From Streptomyces sp. NBC_01214 (GTDB lineage Bacteria; Actinomycetota; Actinomycetes; Streptomycetales; Streptomycetaceae), in NCBI RefSeq assembly GCF_026340975.1, contig NZ_JAPEOS010000002.1, positions 1,416,001-1,480,000 of the forward strand: a DNA stretch of 64,000 bases, written 5' to 3'. Both the position numbers and the translations under genes were made by a program. The first letter of the stretch is position 1. Each line of letters starts with the position of its first letter. Positions 55,021-63,230 of this stretch are shown one piece after another. Below the pieces are notes generated by a model. It saw only the letters and a program-made list of their open reading frames with translations. It searched no databases and had not been told where the DNA came from.

Positions 55021-55054
55021 AGGGAGCGGTTCCCACATCAGGGGGCCGCTCCCT
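55021..55054 (+). terminator. rpsO-pnp intergenic hairpin 1
   Basis: A 9-bp perfect stem (AGGGAGCGG and CCGCTCCCT) with a 16-base loop, 10 bp after the rpsO stop. It probably acts as a partial terminator for rpsO, leaving some read-through into pnp. Confidence 0.65.
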
Positions 55055-55106
55055 TTGCTGTACGTGCGCACCGGACCGGACCCTTTGTAGTCTGGAACGG
55101 ACGCAC

Positions 55107-55131
55107 GTGCGCGTCTGAGGAAGACGCGCAC
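55107..55131 (+). promoter_or_regulatory. rpsO-pnp intergenic hairpin 2, candidate RNase III site
   Basis: A perfect 10-bp stem (GTGCGCGTCT and AGACGCGCAC) with a 5-base loop. In E. coli and S. coelicolor the pnp leader is cut by RNase III at an intergenic hairpin, and this is the obvious candidate. The rest of the 304-bp gap to the pnp start has no further clear structure. Confidence 0.55.
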
Positions 55132-55314
55132 AACTGAAGAGGAGGAGCGCCCTCCCACGCCGCCGGTCCTCGGTAGTGGCACCCGGAATGCCCCAGGGGG
55201 CAACGAACCGGATGCTTCGATCGAAGACCGGCCCGCACGCCAGGAGCGCTTCTCCGCAACCGTCCACCGCCACACGGGCGGCGGACGGAGACGACGAAAA
55301 TGGAGAAAACGCTA

Positions 55315-57537
55315 GTGGAGAACGAGACCCACTACGCCGAGGCCGTCATTGACAACGGTTCCTTCGGTACCCGCACCATCCGCTTCGAGACGGGCCGTCT
55401 GGCCCGCCAGGCCGCCGGCTCCGCCGTTGCCTACCTGGACGACGACACGATGGTGCTGTCCGCCACCACCGCGTCGAAGAAGCCCAAGGACCAGCTCGAC
55501 TTCTTCCCCCTGACGGTGGACGTCGAGGAGCGGCAGTACGCGGCCGGCAAGATCCCCGGCTCCTTCTTCCGCCGTGAGGGCCGGCCCTCCGAGGACGCGA
55601 TCCTCACCTGCCGCCTGATCGACCGCCCGCTGCGCCCGTCCTTCAAGAAGGGACTGCGCAACGAGATCCAGGTCGTCGCCACCGTCATGGCGCTCAACCC
55701 GGACCACCTGTACGACGTCATCGCGATCAACGCCGCGTCCGCGTCCACCCAGCTGGCCGGCCTGCCCTTCTCCGGTCCGATCGGCGGCGTCCGCGTCGCG
55801 CTGATCCGCGGCCAGTGGGTGGCGTTCCCGACGCACACCGAGCTCGAGGACGCCGTCTTCGACATGGTCGTCGCGGGTCGCACCCTCGAGGACGGCGACG
55901 TCGCGATCATGATGGTCGAGGCCGAGGCCACCGAGAAGACCATCGCCCTCGTCAAGGGCGGCGCCGAGGCGCCGACCGAGGAGATCGTGGCCTCCGGCCT
56001 CGACGCCGCGAAGCCCTTCATCAAGGTCCTCTGCAAGGCCCAGGCGGACCTGGCGGCCAAGGCCGCGAAGCCCGAGGGCGAGTTCCCGGTCTTCCTGGAC
56101 TACCAGGACGACGTGTACGAGGCCCTCGCGGCCGCCGTCAAGGGCGAGCTCTCCCAGGCGCTGACCATCGCGGGCAAGCAGGACCGCGAGGCCGAGCTGG
56201 ACCGCGTCAAGGAGCTCGCCGCCGACAAGCTCCTCCCGGCCTTCGAAGGCCGCGAGAAGGAGATCTCGGCCGCGTACCGCAGCCTGACCAAGGCCCTGGT
56301 GCGCGAGCGCGTCATCAAGGACAAGGTCCGCATCGACGGCCGCGGGATCACGGACATCCGTACCCTCGCCGCCGAGGTCGAGGCCATCCCGCGCGTGCAC
56401 GGCTCGGCGCTGTTCGAGCGTGGCGAGACCCAGATCCTGGGCGTCACCACCCTCAACATGCTCCGCATGGAGCAGCAGCTGGACACCCTCTCCCCGGTGA
56501 CCCGCAAGCGCTACATGCACAACTACAACTTCCCGCCGTACTCCGTCGGTGAGACCGGCCGCGTCGGTTCGCCGAAGCGCCGCGAGATCGGCCACGGCGC
56601 GCTCGCCGAGCGCGCGATCGTGCCGGTCCTCCCGACCCGCGAGGAGTTCCCGTACGCGATCCGTCAGGTGTCCGAGGCCCTCGGCTCCAACGGTTCGACG
56701 TCCATGGGCTCGGTCTGCGCCTCCACCATGTCGCTGCTGAACGCCGGTGTGCCCCTCAAGGCCCCCGTCGCCGGTATCGCCATGGGCCTGATCTCCCAGG
56801 AGATCGACGGCAAGACGCACTACGTCGCCCTCACCGACATCCTCGGTGCGGAGGACGCCTTCGGCGACATGGACTTCAAGGTCGCCGGCACCAAGGAGTT
56901 CGTCACCGCGCTCCAGCTGGACACCAAGCTCGACGGCATCCCGGCCTCCGTCCTGGCCGCCGCCCTCAAGCAGGCCCGCGACGCCCGCCTCCACATCCTC
57001 GACGTGATGATGGAAGCGATCGACACGCCGGACGCCATGTCCCCGTTCGCCCCGCGGATCATCACCGTCAAGATCCCGGTGGACAAGATCGGTGAGGTCA
57101 TCGGCCCCAAGGGCAAGATGATCAACCAGATCCAGGAGGACACCGGCGCCGAGATCACGATCGAGGACGACGGCACCATCTACATCGGTGCCTCCGACGG
57201 CCCGGCCGCCGAGGCCGCCCGCGCCACGATCAACTCGATCGCCAACCCGACCATGCCGGAGGTCGGCGAGCGCTACCTGGGTACGGTCGTCAAGACCACC
57301 ACCTTCGGTGCCTTCGTCTCCCTCATGCCCGGCAAGGACGGCCTGCTGCACATCTCGCAGATCCGCAAGCTCGCCGGTGGCAAGCGCGTGGAGAACGTCG
57401 AGGACGTGCTCGCGGTCGGCACCAAGGTCCAGGTGGAGATCGCCGAGATCGACCAGCGCGGCAAGCTCTCCCTGATCCCCGTGATCGACGGCGAGGCCGC
57501 CGGTGACGACGCTGACAAGGACGACTCCGACAAGTGA
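55315..57537 (+). CDS. pnp: Polyribonucleotide nucleotidyltransferase (PNPase; guanosine pentaphosphate synthetase I)
   Basis: The 740-aa protein has two RNase PH domains (FFPLTVDVEERQYAAGKIPGSF, VTTLNMLRMEQQLDTLSP), a KH domain (KIGEVIGPKGKMINQIQEDTG) and a C-terminal S1 domain (VVKTTTFGAFVSLMPGKDGLLHISQI). It degrades RNA 3' to 5' by phosphorolysis and can add tails; the Streptomyces enzyme was first described as guanosine pentaphosphate synthetase. I use GTG 55315 (MENETHYAEAV) because GGAG is nine bases upstream and the length matches; ATG 55300 would add five residues. Its stop overlaps the M16 peptidase start. Confidence 0.95.
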   Translation: MENETHYAEAVIDNGSFGTRTIRFETGRLARQAAGSAVAYLDDDTMVLSATTASKKPKDQLDFFPLTVDVEERQYAAGKIPGSFFRREGRPSEDAILTCRLIDRPLRPSFKKGLRNEIQVVATVMALNPDHLYDVIAINAASASTQLAGLPFSGPIGGVRVALIRGQWVAFPTHTELEDAVFDMVVAGRTLEDGDVAIMMVEAEATEKTIALVKGGAEAPTEEIVASGLDAAKPFIKVLCKAQADLAAKAAKPEGEFPVFLDYQDDVYEALAAAVKGELSQALTIAGKQDREAELDRVKELAADKLLPAFEGREKEISAAYRSLTKALVRERVIKDKVRIDGRGITDIRTLAAEVEAIPRVHGSALFERGETQILGVTTLNMLRMEQQLDTLSPVTRKRYMHNYNFPPYSVGETGRVGSPKRREIGHGALAERAIVPVLPTREEFPYAIRQVSEALGSNGSTSMGSVCASTMSLLNAGVPLKAPVAGIAMGLISQEIDGKTHYVALTDILGAEDAFGDMDFKVAGTKEFVTALQLDTKLDGIPASVLAAALKQARDARLHILDVMMEAIDTPDAMSPFAPRIITVKIPVDKIGEVIGPKGKMINQIQEDTGAEITIEDDGTIYIGASDGPAAEAARATINSIANPTMPEVGERYLGTVVKTTTFGAFVSLMPGKDGLLHISQIRKLAGGKRVENVEDVLAVGTKVQVEIAEIDQRGKLSLIPVIDGEAAGDDADKDDSDK

Positions 57538-58913
57538 TGTCGCGTAGTTCCCGTGTGACGGCCCGCCCCTCTTCGGAGGGGCGGGCCGTCGCCCGTACCC
57601 AAACCCTCCTCAAGGGCAGCAACGGCATCGGCACCGTCCGGCGCACGGTCCTGCCCGGCGGACTGCGCATCGTCACCGAGACGCTGCCCTCCGTCCGCTC
57701 CGCCACCTTCGGCATCTGGGCGCACGTCGGCTCCCGTGACGAGACGCCCACGCTGAACGGCGCCACGCACTACCTGGAGCACCTCCTCTTCAAGGGCACC
57801 CACCAGCGCAGTGCCCTCGACATCTCCTCCGCGATCGACGCGGTCGGCGGCGAGATGAACGCCTTCACGGCGAAGGAGTACACCTGCTACTACGCCCGGG
57901 TGCTCGACACCGACCTGCCGCTGGCCATCGACGTGGTCTGCGACATGCTCACCGGCTCGCTGATCCGCGAGGAGGACGTCGACGCCGAGCGCGGCGTCAT
58001 CCTCGAAGAGATCGCGATGACCGAGGACGACCCGGGCGACATGGTGCACGACCTGTTCGCGCAGACCATGTACGGGGACACCCCCCTGGGGCGTCCGGTC
58101 CTCGGCACCGTCGACACGATCAACGCGCTCGGCGCCGACCGGATCCGCCGCTTCTACAAGAAGCACTACGACCCGACGCACCTGGTCGTGGCCGCTGCCG
58201 GCAACGTCGACCACAACAAGGTCGTGCGCCAGGTCCGCGCCGCCTTCGACAAGGCCGGCGCGCTGACCCGCACCGACGCCGAGCCGATCGGCCCGCGCAC
58301 CGGGACGAAGCGCATCCGCACCGCCGGCCGCGTCGACCTGGTGAACCGCAGGACCGAGCAGGCCCACGTGGTCCTCGGCATGCCCGGACTCGCCCGTACC
58401 GACGAGCGCCGCTGGGCGCTGGGCGTGCTGAACACCGCCCTCGGCGGCGGCATGTCCTCGCGCCTCTTCCAGGAGGTCCGGGAGAAGCGCGGCCTCGCCT
58501 ACAGCGTGTACTCGTACACCTCCGGCTTCGCCGACACCGGCCTCTTCGGCGTGTACGCGGGCTGCCGCCCGAACCAGGTGCACGACGTGCTCCGGATCTG
58601 CCGCGCCGAGCTCGACAAGGTCGCGACGGAGGGCCTCGCGGACGACGAGATCAAGCGGGCCATCGGCCAGCTCTCCGGATCCACCGTCCTCGGCCTGGAG
58701 GACACCGGCGCGATCATGAACCGCATCGGCAAGAGCGAGCTGTGCTGGGGCGACCAGATGTCGGTCGACGACATGCTGGCCCGGATCGCCGCCGTGACCC
58801 CGGACGACGTCCGCTCGGTGGCACAGGATGTACTGGCCCAGCGGCCCTCGCTCGCGGTGATCGGCCCGCTGAAGGAGAAGCAGGCCGCCCGTCTCGACGA
58901 AGCGGTCGCCTAG
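57537..58913 (+). CDS. M16 family (insulinase-like) zinc protease
   Basis: A 458-aa protease. The inverted zinc motif HYLEH lies near residue 81, and the distal Glu is in the VILEEIAMTEDDPGDMVH region. The C-terminal half has the second M16 fold (GMPGLARTDERRWALGVLNTALGGGMSSRLFQEVREKRGLAY). The ATG shares one base with the pnp stop (TGATG), so it is translated by coupling. This pnp-M16-dapB order is common in Gram-positive bacteria. The natural substrate is unknown. Confidence 0.92.
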   Translation: MSRSSRVTARPSSEGRAVARTQTLLKGSNGIGTVRRTVLPGGLRIVTETLPSVRSATFGIWAHVGSRDETPTLNGATHYLEHLLFKGTHQRSALDISSAIDAVGGEMNAFTAKEYTCYYARVLDTDLPLAIDVVCDMLTGSLIREEDVDAERGVILEEIAMTEDDPGDMVHDLFAQTMYGDTPLGRPVLGTVDTINALGADRIRRFYKKHYDPTHLVVAAAGNVDHNKVVRQVRAAFDKAGALTRTDAEPIGPRTGTKRIRTAGRVDLVNRRTEQAHVVLGMPGLARTDERRWALGVLNTALGGGMSSRLFQEVREKRGLAYSVYSYTSGFADTGLFGVYAGCRPNQVHDVLRICRAELDKVATEGLADDEIKRAIGQLSGSTVLGLEDTGAIMNRIGKSELCWGDQMSVDDMLARIAAVTPDDVRSVAQDVLAQRPSLAVIGPLKEKQAARLDEAVA

Positions 58914-58938
58914 TTCCGTACGTGAGTAAGGAAGCAAC

Positions 58939-59691
58939 ATGAGCAAGCTGCGCGTGGCAGTCCTCGGCGCCCAGGGTCGCATCGGCGCCGAGGCCGTCAA
59001 GGCGGTCGAGGCCGCCGAGGACATGGAACTGGTCGCGGCGCTCGGCCGCGGCGACAAGCTGGAGACGCTGGCCGAGGCCGGCGCCCAGGTCGCGGTCGAG
59101 CTGACCACCCCGGCATCGGTGATGGGGAACCTGGACTTCCTCATCCGTCACGGCATCCACGGAGTGGTCGGTACCACCGGCTGGACCGAGGACCGCCTCG
59201 CGCAGCTGGGCACCTGGCTCGACGGTTCGCCGGAGACCGGTGTGCTCATCGCCCCGAACTTCTCCATCGGCGCCGTCCTCACCATGAAGTTCGCCGCCCA
59301 GGCCGCCCGCTACTTCGAATCCGTCGAGGTCGTCGAGCTGCACCACCCCAACAAGGTGGACGCCCCCTCCGGCACGGCGACCCGTACGGCGCAGCTCATC
59401 GCGGCCGCCCGCGCCGAGGCCGGCCTCGGCGCCCAGCCCGACGCCACCGCCACCGCCCTCGACGGAGCGCGCGGCGCGGACGTCGACGGCGTCCCGGTGC
59501 ACGCCGTCCGGCTGCGCGGCCTGCTGGCCCACCAGGAGGTGCTCCTCGGCGGCGAGGGCGAGACCCTGACCATCCGTCACGATTCCCTGCACCACAGCAG
59601 CTTCATGCCGGGCATCCTGCTCGGCGTGCGCCGAGTGGCGCAGACCCCGGGCCTCACCTTCGGCCTGGAACACTTCCTCGACCTGGGCTGA
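58939..59691 (+). CDS. dapB: 4-hydroxy-tetrahydrodipicolinate reductase
   Basis: The 250-aa enzyme of lysine/diaminopimelate synthesis reduces HTPA with NAD(P)H. Seen are the Rossmann start VAVLGAQGRIGAEAVKAV, the TTPASVMGNLDF region, GTTGWTEDRLAQL and the catalytic ELHHPNKVDAPSGTATRTA. TAAGGAAG lies about seven bases before the ATG. It follows the M16 gene by 25 bp. dapA, the preceding pathway step, is 2.5 kb downstream. Confidence 0.96.
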   Translation: MSKLRVAVLGAQGRIGAEAVKAVEAAEDMELVAALGRGDKLETLAEAGAQVAVELTTPASVMGNLDFLIRHGIHGVVGTTGWTEDRLAQLGTWLDGSPETGVLIAPNFSIGAVLTMKFAAQAARYFESVEVVELHHPNKVDAPSGTATRTAQLIAAARAEAGLGAQPDATATALDGARGADVDGVPVHAVRLRGLLAHQEVLLGGEGETLTIRHDSLHHSSFMPGILLGVRRVAQTPGLTFGLEHFLDLG

Positions 59692-59707
59692 CCGGACTGA
59701 TTTCACG

Positions 59708-60160
59708 ATGCGCGCGAAGATCACGTACTTCATCACGGCCGCCGTCCTGGTGGTCTACTTCGTCCTGGTCGGCAGCCGGGGCCTGATGCTCATCCAGCAC
59801 GGCACCTGGCTCACCGTCACCTTCGGGGTGGCCGTGCTGATCCTGCCGGTCATCGGCGTCTGGTTCCTCTGGCAGAACACCCGCTTCGTCACGCGGGCCA
59901 ACCACCTCGCGACCGAGCTGGAGGCCGAGGGCGGGCTGCCCGTGGACGAGCTGGAACGGGACGCGTACGGGCGGATCCTGCGGGACTCTGCCGACGAGGT
60001 CTTCGCGCGCCGCAAGGCCGAGACCGAGGACGCGCCGGGGGACTGGCGCAGCTGGTTCCGGCTCGCCGTCGCCTACCACGACGCCCGGGACACCCCGCGG
60101 GCGCGCAAGGCGATGCAGCGGGCGATCGCCCTGCACGACAAGAAGCCCGTACAGGTCTGA
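59708..60160 (+). CDS. Small membrane protein with TPR-like C-terminus
   Basis: A 150-aa protein with two membrane helices (residues 5-25 and 35-53) and a cytosolic part that ends in a TPR-like helix pair (WRSWFRLAVAYHDARDTPRARKAMQRAIALHDK). The function is unknown; similar proteins sit after dapB in related genomes. It starts 16 bp after dapB and is probably cotranscribed with it. A 14-bp hairpin overlaps its stop codon. Confidence 0.85.
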   Translation: MRAKITYFITAAVLVVYFVLVGSRGLMLIQHGTWLTVTFGVAVLILPVIGVWFLWQNTRFVTRANHLATELEAEGGLPVDELERDAYGRILRDSADEVFARRKAETEDAPGDWRSWFRLAVAYHDARDTPRARKAMQRAIALHDKKPVQV

Positions 60161-60175
60161 CCCTGTACGGGCTTC
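60142..60175. terminator. Bidirectional terminator overlapping a stop codon
   Basis: A perfect 14-bp stem (GAAGCCCGTACAGG and complement) with a 6-base loop between convergent genes. The left arm codes for the last residues of the TPR-like protein, whose TGA lies in the loop. Confidence 0.82.
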
Positions 60176-60194
60176 CGGGGGCGGTTCGGGCCGG

Positions 60195-60755
60195 TCAGGC
60201 GGCCACGGGCCGGTACTCGTCGGCCCAGGCGCCCACCGTGTCGGCGGCCCGGTCGAAGGCTTCGGTCCGCGACAGGAAGTCGGCGTTGTGGTCCGTCAGC
60301 AGCACCGGCGCCTCCGCGCCGCCCTGCGCGCCCATCGTCAGGGCCTGACCCTGTACGGTCCTCGGCAGCCCGAGCCAGCGCACCGGCTGCTGCACCGTAC
60401 GGAGCTCGCCGATCTCGCTCCACGCGGTGGTGCGGGTCACGAAGAACCCCACCCGGCGCAGCCCCGCGGGGCTCACCCATACGCCGATGCGCAGGGTCTG
60501 CACCGCCGACCCGACGACCGCGAGGGCGGCGACCAGGCAGACGAGGGCTCCGCCCGAGCCGCCCGCGAAGGCGACGATCATCGTGGCGAGCAGCATGAAG
60601 GCCGACAGCAGGAGCAGCAGCGCGCCGATGCCCACGCGCCAGGGGCCGGGGCGGTAGGGCCGGCGCCAGCGGTCCTGGTCGGCATGGGCCAGGATCTCGT
60701 CGCCGTCGTCATCCACATCGGACACGCCGTCGGCCGTCAAGAAGGGCAGGGGCAC
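60195..60755 (-). CDS. PH-domain-like membrane protein
   Basis: The 186-aa protein has two adjacent membrane helices (about residues 43-85, IGALLLLLSAFMLLATMIVAF and ALVCLVAALAVVGSA), then a bacterial PH-like domain (LRIGVWVSPAGLRRVGFFVTRTTAWSEIGELRTV). Such proteins are usually accessory membrane proteins of unknown role. GTG start at 60755 with GAGG eight bases upstream. Confidence 0.82.
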   Translation of the reverse strand: MPLPFLTADGVSDVDDDGDEILAHADQDRWRRPYRPGPWRVGIGALLLLLSAFMLLATMIVAFAGGSGGALVCLVAALAVVGSAVQTLRIGVWVSPAGLRRVGFFVTRTTAWSEIGELRTVQQPVRWLGLPRTVQGQALTMGAQGGAEAPVLLTDHNADFLSRTEAFDRAADTVGAWADEYRPVAA

Positions 60756-60803
60756 GACTGGACCTCACTCACATGCATGTTCGGTTGGGCTATGCCCGTG
60801 AGG

Positions 60804-61043
60804 CTACCGCCCCTGGGACGCCTCCGACTGCTGCGACTTCTCCGGCGCCTTGCTCGGCTGCAGTGCGGGCATGCCGAGGAGCAGTGAGCCGGCGAGCCCC
60901 GCAACCACGGTCAGTCCGACCAGGGTACGGGCGATCAACTGGGTCCGGCCCAGGCGCTCGCGCGGCGGTGGAGTGACGTTGCTTCGGAACCGGTCGGCCT
61001 CGGAGACGAAGGCGAACGGGACGGGTTCGCGCCGGAGGAACAT
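60804..61043 (-). CDS. Small single-pass membrane protein
   Basis: A 79-aa protein with a basic cytosolic N-terminus (residues 1-38), one membrane helix (about 39-58, ARTLVGLTVVAGLAGSLLLGM) and a short polar outer tail. GAGGAG lies about nine bases before the ATG at 61043, supporting a real gene. No family is recognised. It is divergent from thyX; a possible -10 (TAGAGT, 61223-61228) for thyX overlaps a GGGGCGC/GCGCCCC dyad. Confidence 0.7.
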   Translation of the reverse strand: MFLRREPVPFAFVSEADRFRSNVTPPPRERLGRTQLIARTLVGLTVVAGLAGSLLLGMPALQPSKAPEKSQQSEASQGR

Positions 61044-61265
61044 CAGGGTGAATCTCCTCGGGGTGGAGGGCGTGCGTTCTCTTGGGTAAGACGTACGGGC
61101 CCGTCAATCGGTGCCGGATTTCGGGACATTAGGCAAAATTCATGGCTGTGCGTCAGCTGTGCGACGCCCCGCGCGGACCCTGCGGGCCGCGTGCGCCGGC
61201 GCCGGCCGTGCGAGGGGCGCCGTAGAGTGGGCGCGCCCCAGGACGCACGTTTGGAAGGACCCCCG

Positions 61266-62006
61266 GTGAGCGAAACCGCCGCTTCAGATCTGAAACCCAG
61301 CTTCCGCAGTGACGTGACGGTGGAGCTGGTGAAGCACTCCGCCGCCGACTCAGACGTACTGTGGGCCGCTCGCGTTTCCACGGCCGGCGAGCAGTCGCTG
61401 GAGGAGCTGCAGAAGGACCCGGAGCGCTCCAAGGGCCTCATCAACTACCTGATGCGCGACCGCCACGGCAGCCCGTTCGAGCACAACTCGATGACCTTCT
61501 TCATCAGCGCCCCGATCTTCGTCTTCCGCGAGTTCATGCGCCACCGCGTGGGCTGGTCCTACAACGAGGAGTCGGGCCGCTACAGGGAGCTCGAACCGGT
61601 CTTCTACGTCCCGGACGCCGAGCGCAAGCTGGTCCAGGAGGGCCGCCCGGGCAAGTACGTCTTCGTCGAGGGAACCCGGGCGCAGCAGGAGCTGACCGGC
61701 CGCGTCATGGAGGACGCCTACGTGCAGGCCTACGAGGCCTACCGCGAGATGCTCGCCGCGGGCGTGGCCCGCGAGGTTGCCCGTTCGGTCCTGCCGGTCG
61801 GTCTTTTCTCCTCGATGTACGCCACCTGCAACGCGCGCTCGCTGATGCACTTCCTCGGTCTGCGCACGCAGCACGAGCTCGCGGCCGTCCCGTCCTTCCC
61901 GCAGCGGGAGATCGAGATGGTCGGCGAGAAGATGGAGCAGCACTGGGCGAAGCTCATGCCGCTGACGTACGCCGCCTACAACGGCAACGGTCGCGTTGCC
62001 CCGTAA
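61266..62006 (+). CDS. thyX: Flavin-dependent thymidylate synthase
   Basis: The 246-aa enzyme methylates dUMP to dTMP using methylene-tetrahydrofolate, FAD and NADPH. The ThyX motif RHRX7S is present as RHRVGWSYNEES, followed by GRYREL; the flanking MTFFISAPIFVFREFM and NARSLMHFLGLR complete the active site. GTG start at 61266 with GGAAGGA seven to eight bases upstream. Confidence 0.96.
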   Translation: MSETAASDLKPSFRSDVTVELVKHSAADSDVLWAARVSTAGEQSLEELQKDPERSKGLINYLMRDRHGSPFEHNSMTFFISAPIFVFREFMRHRVGWSYNEESGRYRELEPVFYVPDAERKLVQEGRPGKYVFVEGTRAQQELTGRVMEDAYVQAYEAYREMLAAGVAREVARSVLPVGLFSSMYATCNARSLMHFLGLRTQHELAAVPSFPQREIEMVGEKMEQHWAKLMPLTYAAYNGNGRVAP

Positions 62007-62103
62007 GGGCCGGTACACCCGCGGCGTACAGATGTACGGCGTCAAGTCCTAAGTGTCCGTATTGCGACGTTTCGTGAACTTCATCTAGGCTGATCAAACG
62101 GAC

Positions 62104-62139
62104 CCGGCACTGCTTGAACCCCCGAGCAGGCAGTGCCGG
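62104..62139. promoter_or_regulatory. Inverted repeat upstream of dapA
   Basis: Perfect 10-bp arms (CCGGCACTGC and GCAGTGCCGG) separated by 16 bases, about 100 bp after thyX and 68 bp before dapA. Without a T-tract it may be a thyX terminator, an operator or a leader hairpin for dapA. It does not look like a lysine riboswitch, which is far larger. Confidence 0.5.
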
Positions 62140-62206
62140 CGTCCAACACCCCGTTGACGTCCCCCGAGGGGACACCGCGAGCATGGCAGCGAGTAGCGTG
62201 TTACCC

Positions 62207-63106
62207 ATGGCTCCGATCTCGACTCCGCAGACCCCCTTCGGGCGGGTCCTCACCGCCATGATCACGCCGTTTACGGCGGATGGCGTACTCGACCTCGACG
62301 GCGCGCAGCGGCTCGCCGTCCACCTGGTGGACGCAGGCAACGACGGCCTCATCATCAACGGCACCACCGGTGAGTCGCCGACCACCACCGACGCGGAGAA
62401 AAACGACCTCGTACGAGCCGTACTCGAAGCCGTCGGAGACCGCGCCCACGTGGTCGCCGGCATCGGTACCAACGACACCCGCCACACCCTCGAGCTGGCC
62501 CGCCAGGCCGAGCGCACCGGCGCACACGGCCTGCTCGCCGTCACCCCGTACTACAGCAAGCCGCCGCAGGAAGGCCTCTTCCGGCACTTCACGGCGATCG
62601 CCGACGCCACCGAGCTGCCGGTCATGCTCTACGACATCCCCGGCCGCAGCGGTGTCCCGATCGACACCGAAACCCTGGTCCGGCTGGCCGAGCACCCCCG
62701 TATCGTTGCCAACAAGGACGCCAAGGGCGACCTCGGCCGTGCAAGCTGGGCCATCGCGCAGAGCGGCCTGGCCTGGTACTCGGGCGACGACATGCTGAAC
62801 CTGCCGCTCCTGTCGGTCGGCGCGGTCGGGTTCGTCTCCGTGGTCAGCCACGTGGTCACCCCCGAGCTGCGCGCCATGCTGGAGGCCCACCTGGGCGGAG
62901 ACGTCCAGAAGGCGACCGAGATCCACCAGAAGCTGCTCCCGATCTTCACCGGCATGTTCCGTACCCAGGGTGTGATGACCACCAAGGGCGCGCTGAACCT
63001 GCAGGGCCTGCCCGCGGGCCCGCTGCGGCTCCCGCTGATCGAGCTGACCGCCGAAGAGACGGCCCAGCTCAAGATCGATCTTGCCGCCGGCGGGGTACAG
63101 CTCTGA
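62207..63106 (+). CDS. dapA: 4-hydroxy-tetrahydrodipicolinate synthase
   Basis: The 299-aa enzyme condenses pyruvate and aspartate semialdehyde, the first step of the lysine/diaminopimelate branch. The Schiff-base lysine is in RIVANKDAKGDLG, the tyrosine of the proton relay in VTPYYSKPPQEG, and the substrate motif in INGTTGESPTTT. The ATG at 62207 gives the usual N-terminus (MAPISTPQTPFG) but has no ribosome-binding site; the TAGCGT eight bases before it could be a -10, giving a leaderless message. The in-frame ATG at 62183 has GAGGGG 11 bases upstream and is the alternative. Confidence 0.94.
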   Translation: MAPISTPQTPFGRVLTAMITPFTADGVLDLDGAQRLAVHLVDAGNDGLIINGTTGESPTTTDAEKNDLVRAVLEAVGDRAHVVAGIGTNDTRHTLELARQAERTGAHGLLAVTPYYSKPPQEGLFRHFTAIADATELPVMLYDIPGRSGVPIDTETLVRLAEHPRIVANKDAKGDLGRASWAIAQSGLAWYSGDDMLNLPLLSVGAVGFVSVVSHVVTPELRAMLEAHLGGDVQKATEIHQKLLPIFTGMFRTQGVMTTKGALNLQGLPAGPLRLPLIELTAEETAQLKIDLAAGGVQL

Positions 63107-63182
63107 CAACAGACTTCACAACCGAATAAGCGCGAACAAACACATACCGAACAGACAACAGCAAGTGCACGAATGACATGCG

Positions 63183-63210
63183 CGCCACGTGCCTTCCGGG
63201 GTACGTGGCG
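63183..63210 (+). promoter_or_regulatory. Hairpin just upstream of the RNase J start
   Basis: Arms 63183-63193 and 63200-63210 (CGCCACGTGCC and partner) give an 11-bp stem with one G-T wobble and a 6-base loop. It ends nine bases before the GAGGAGA ribosome-binding site. The rest of the 124-bp gap is unusually A-rich and may hold the promoter. Position suggests control of the RNase message. Confidence 0.5.
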
Positions 63211-63230
63211 TGCGTGGTGAGGAGACACTT

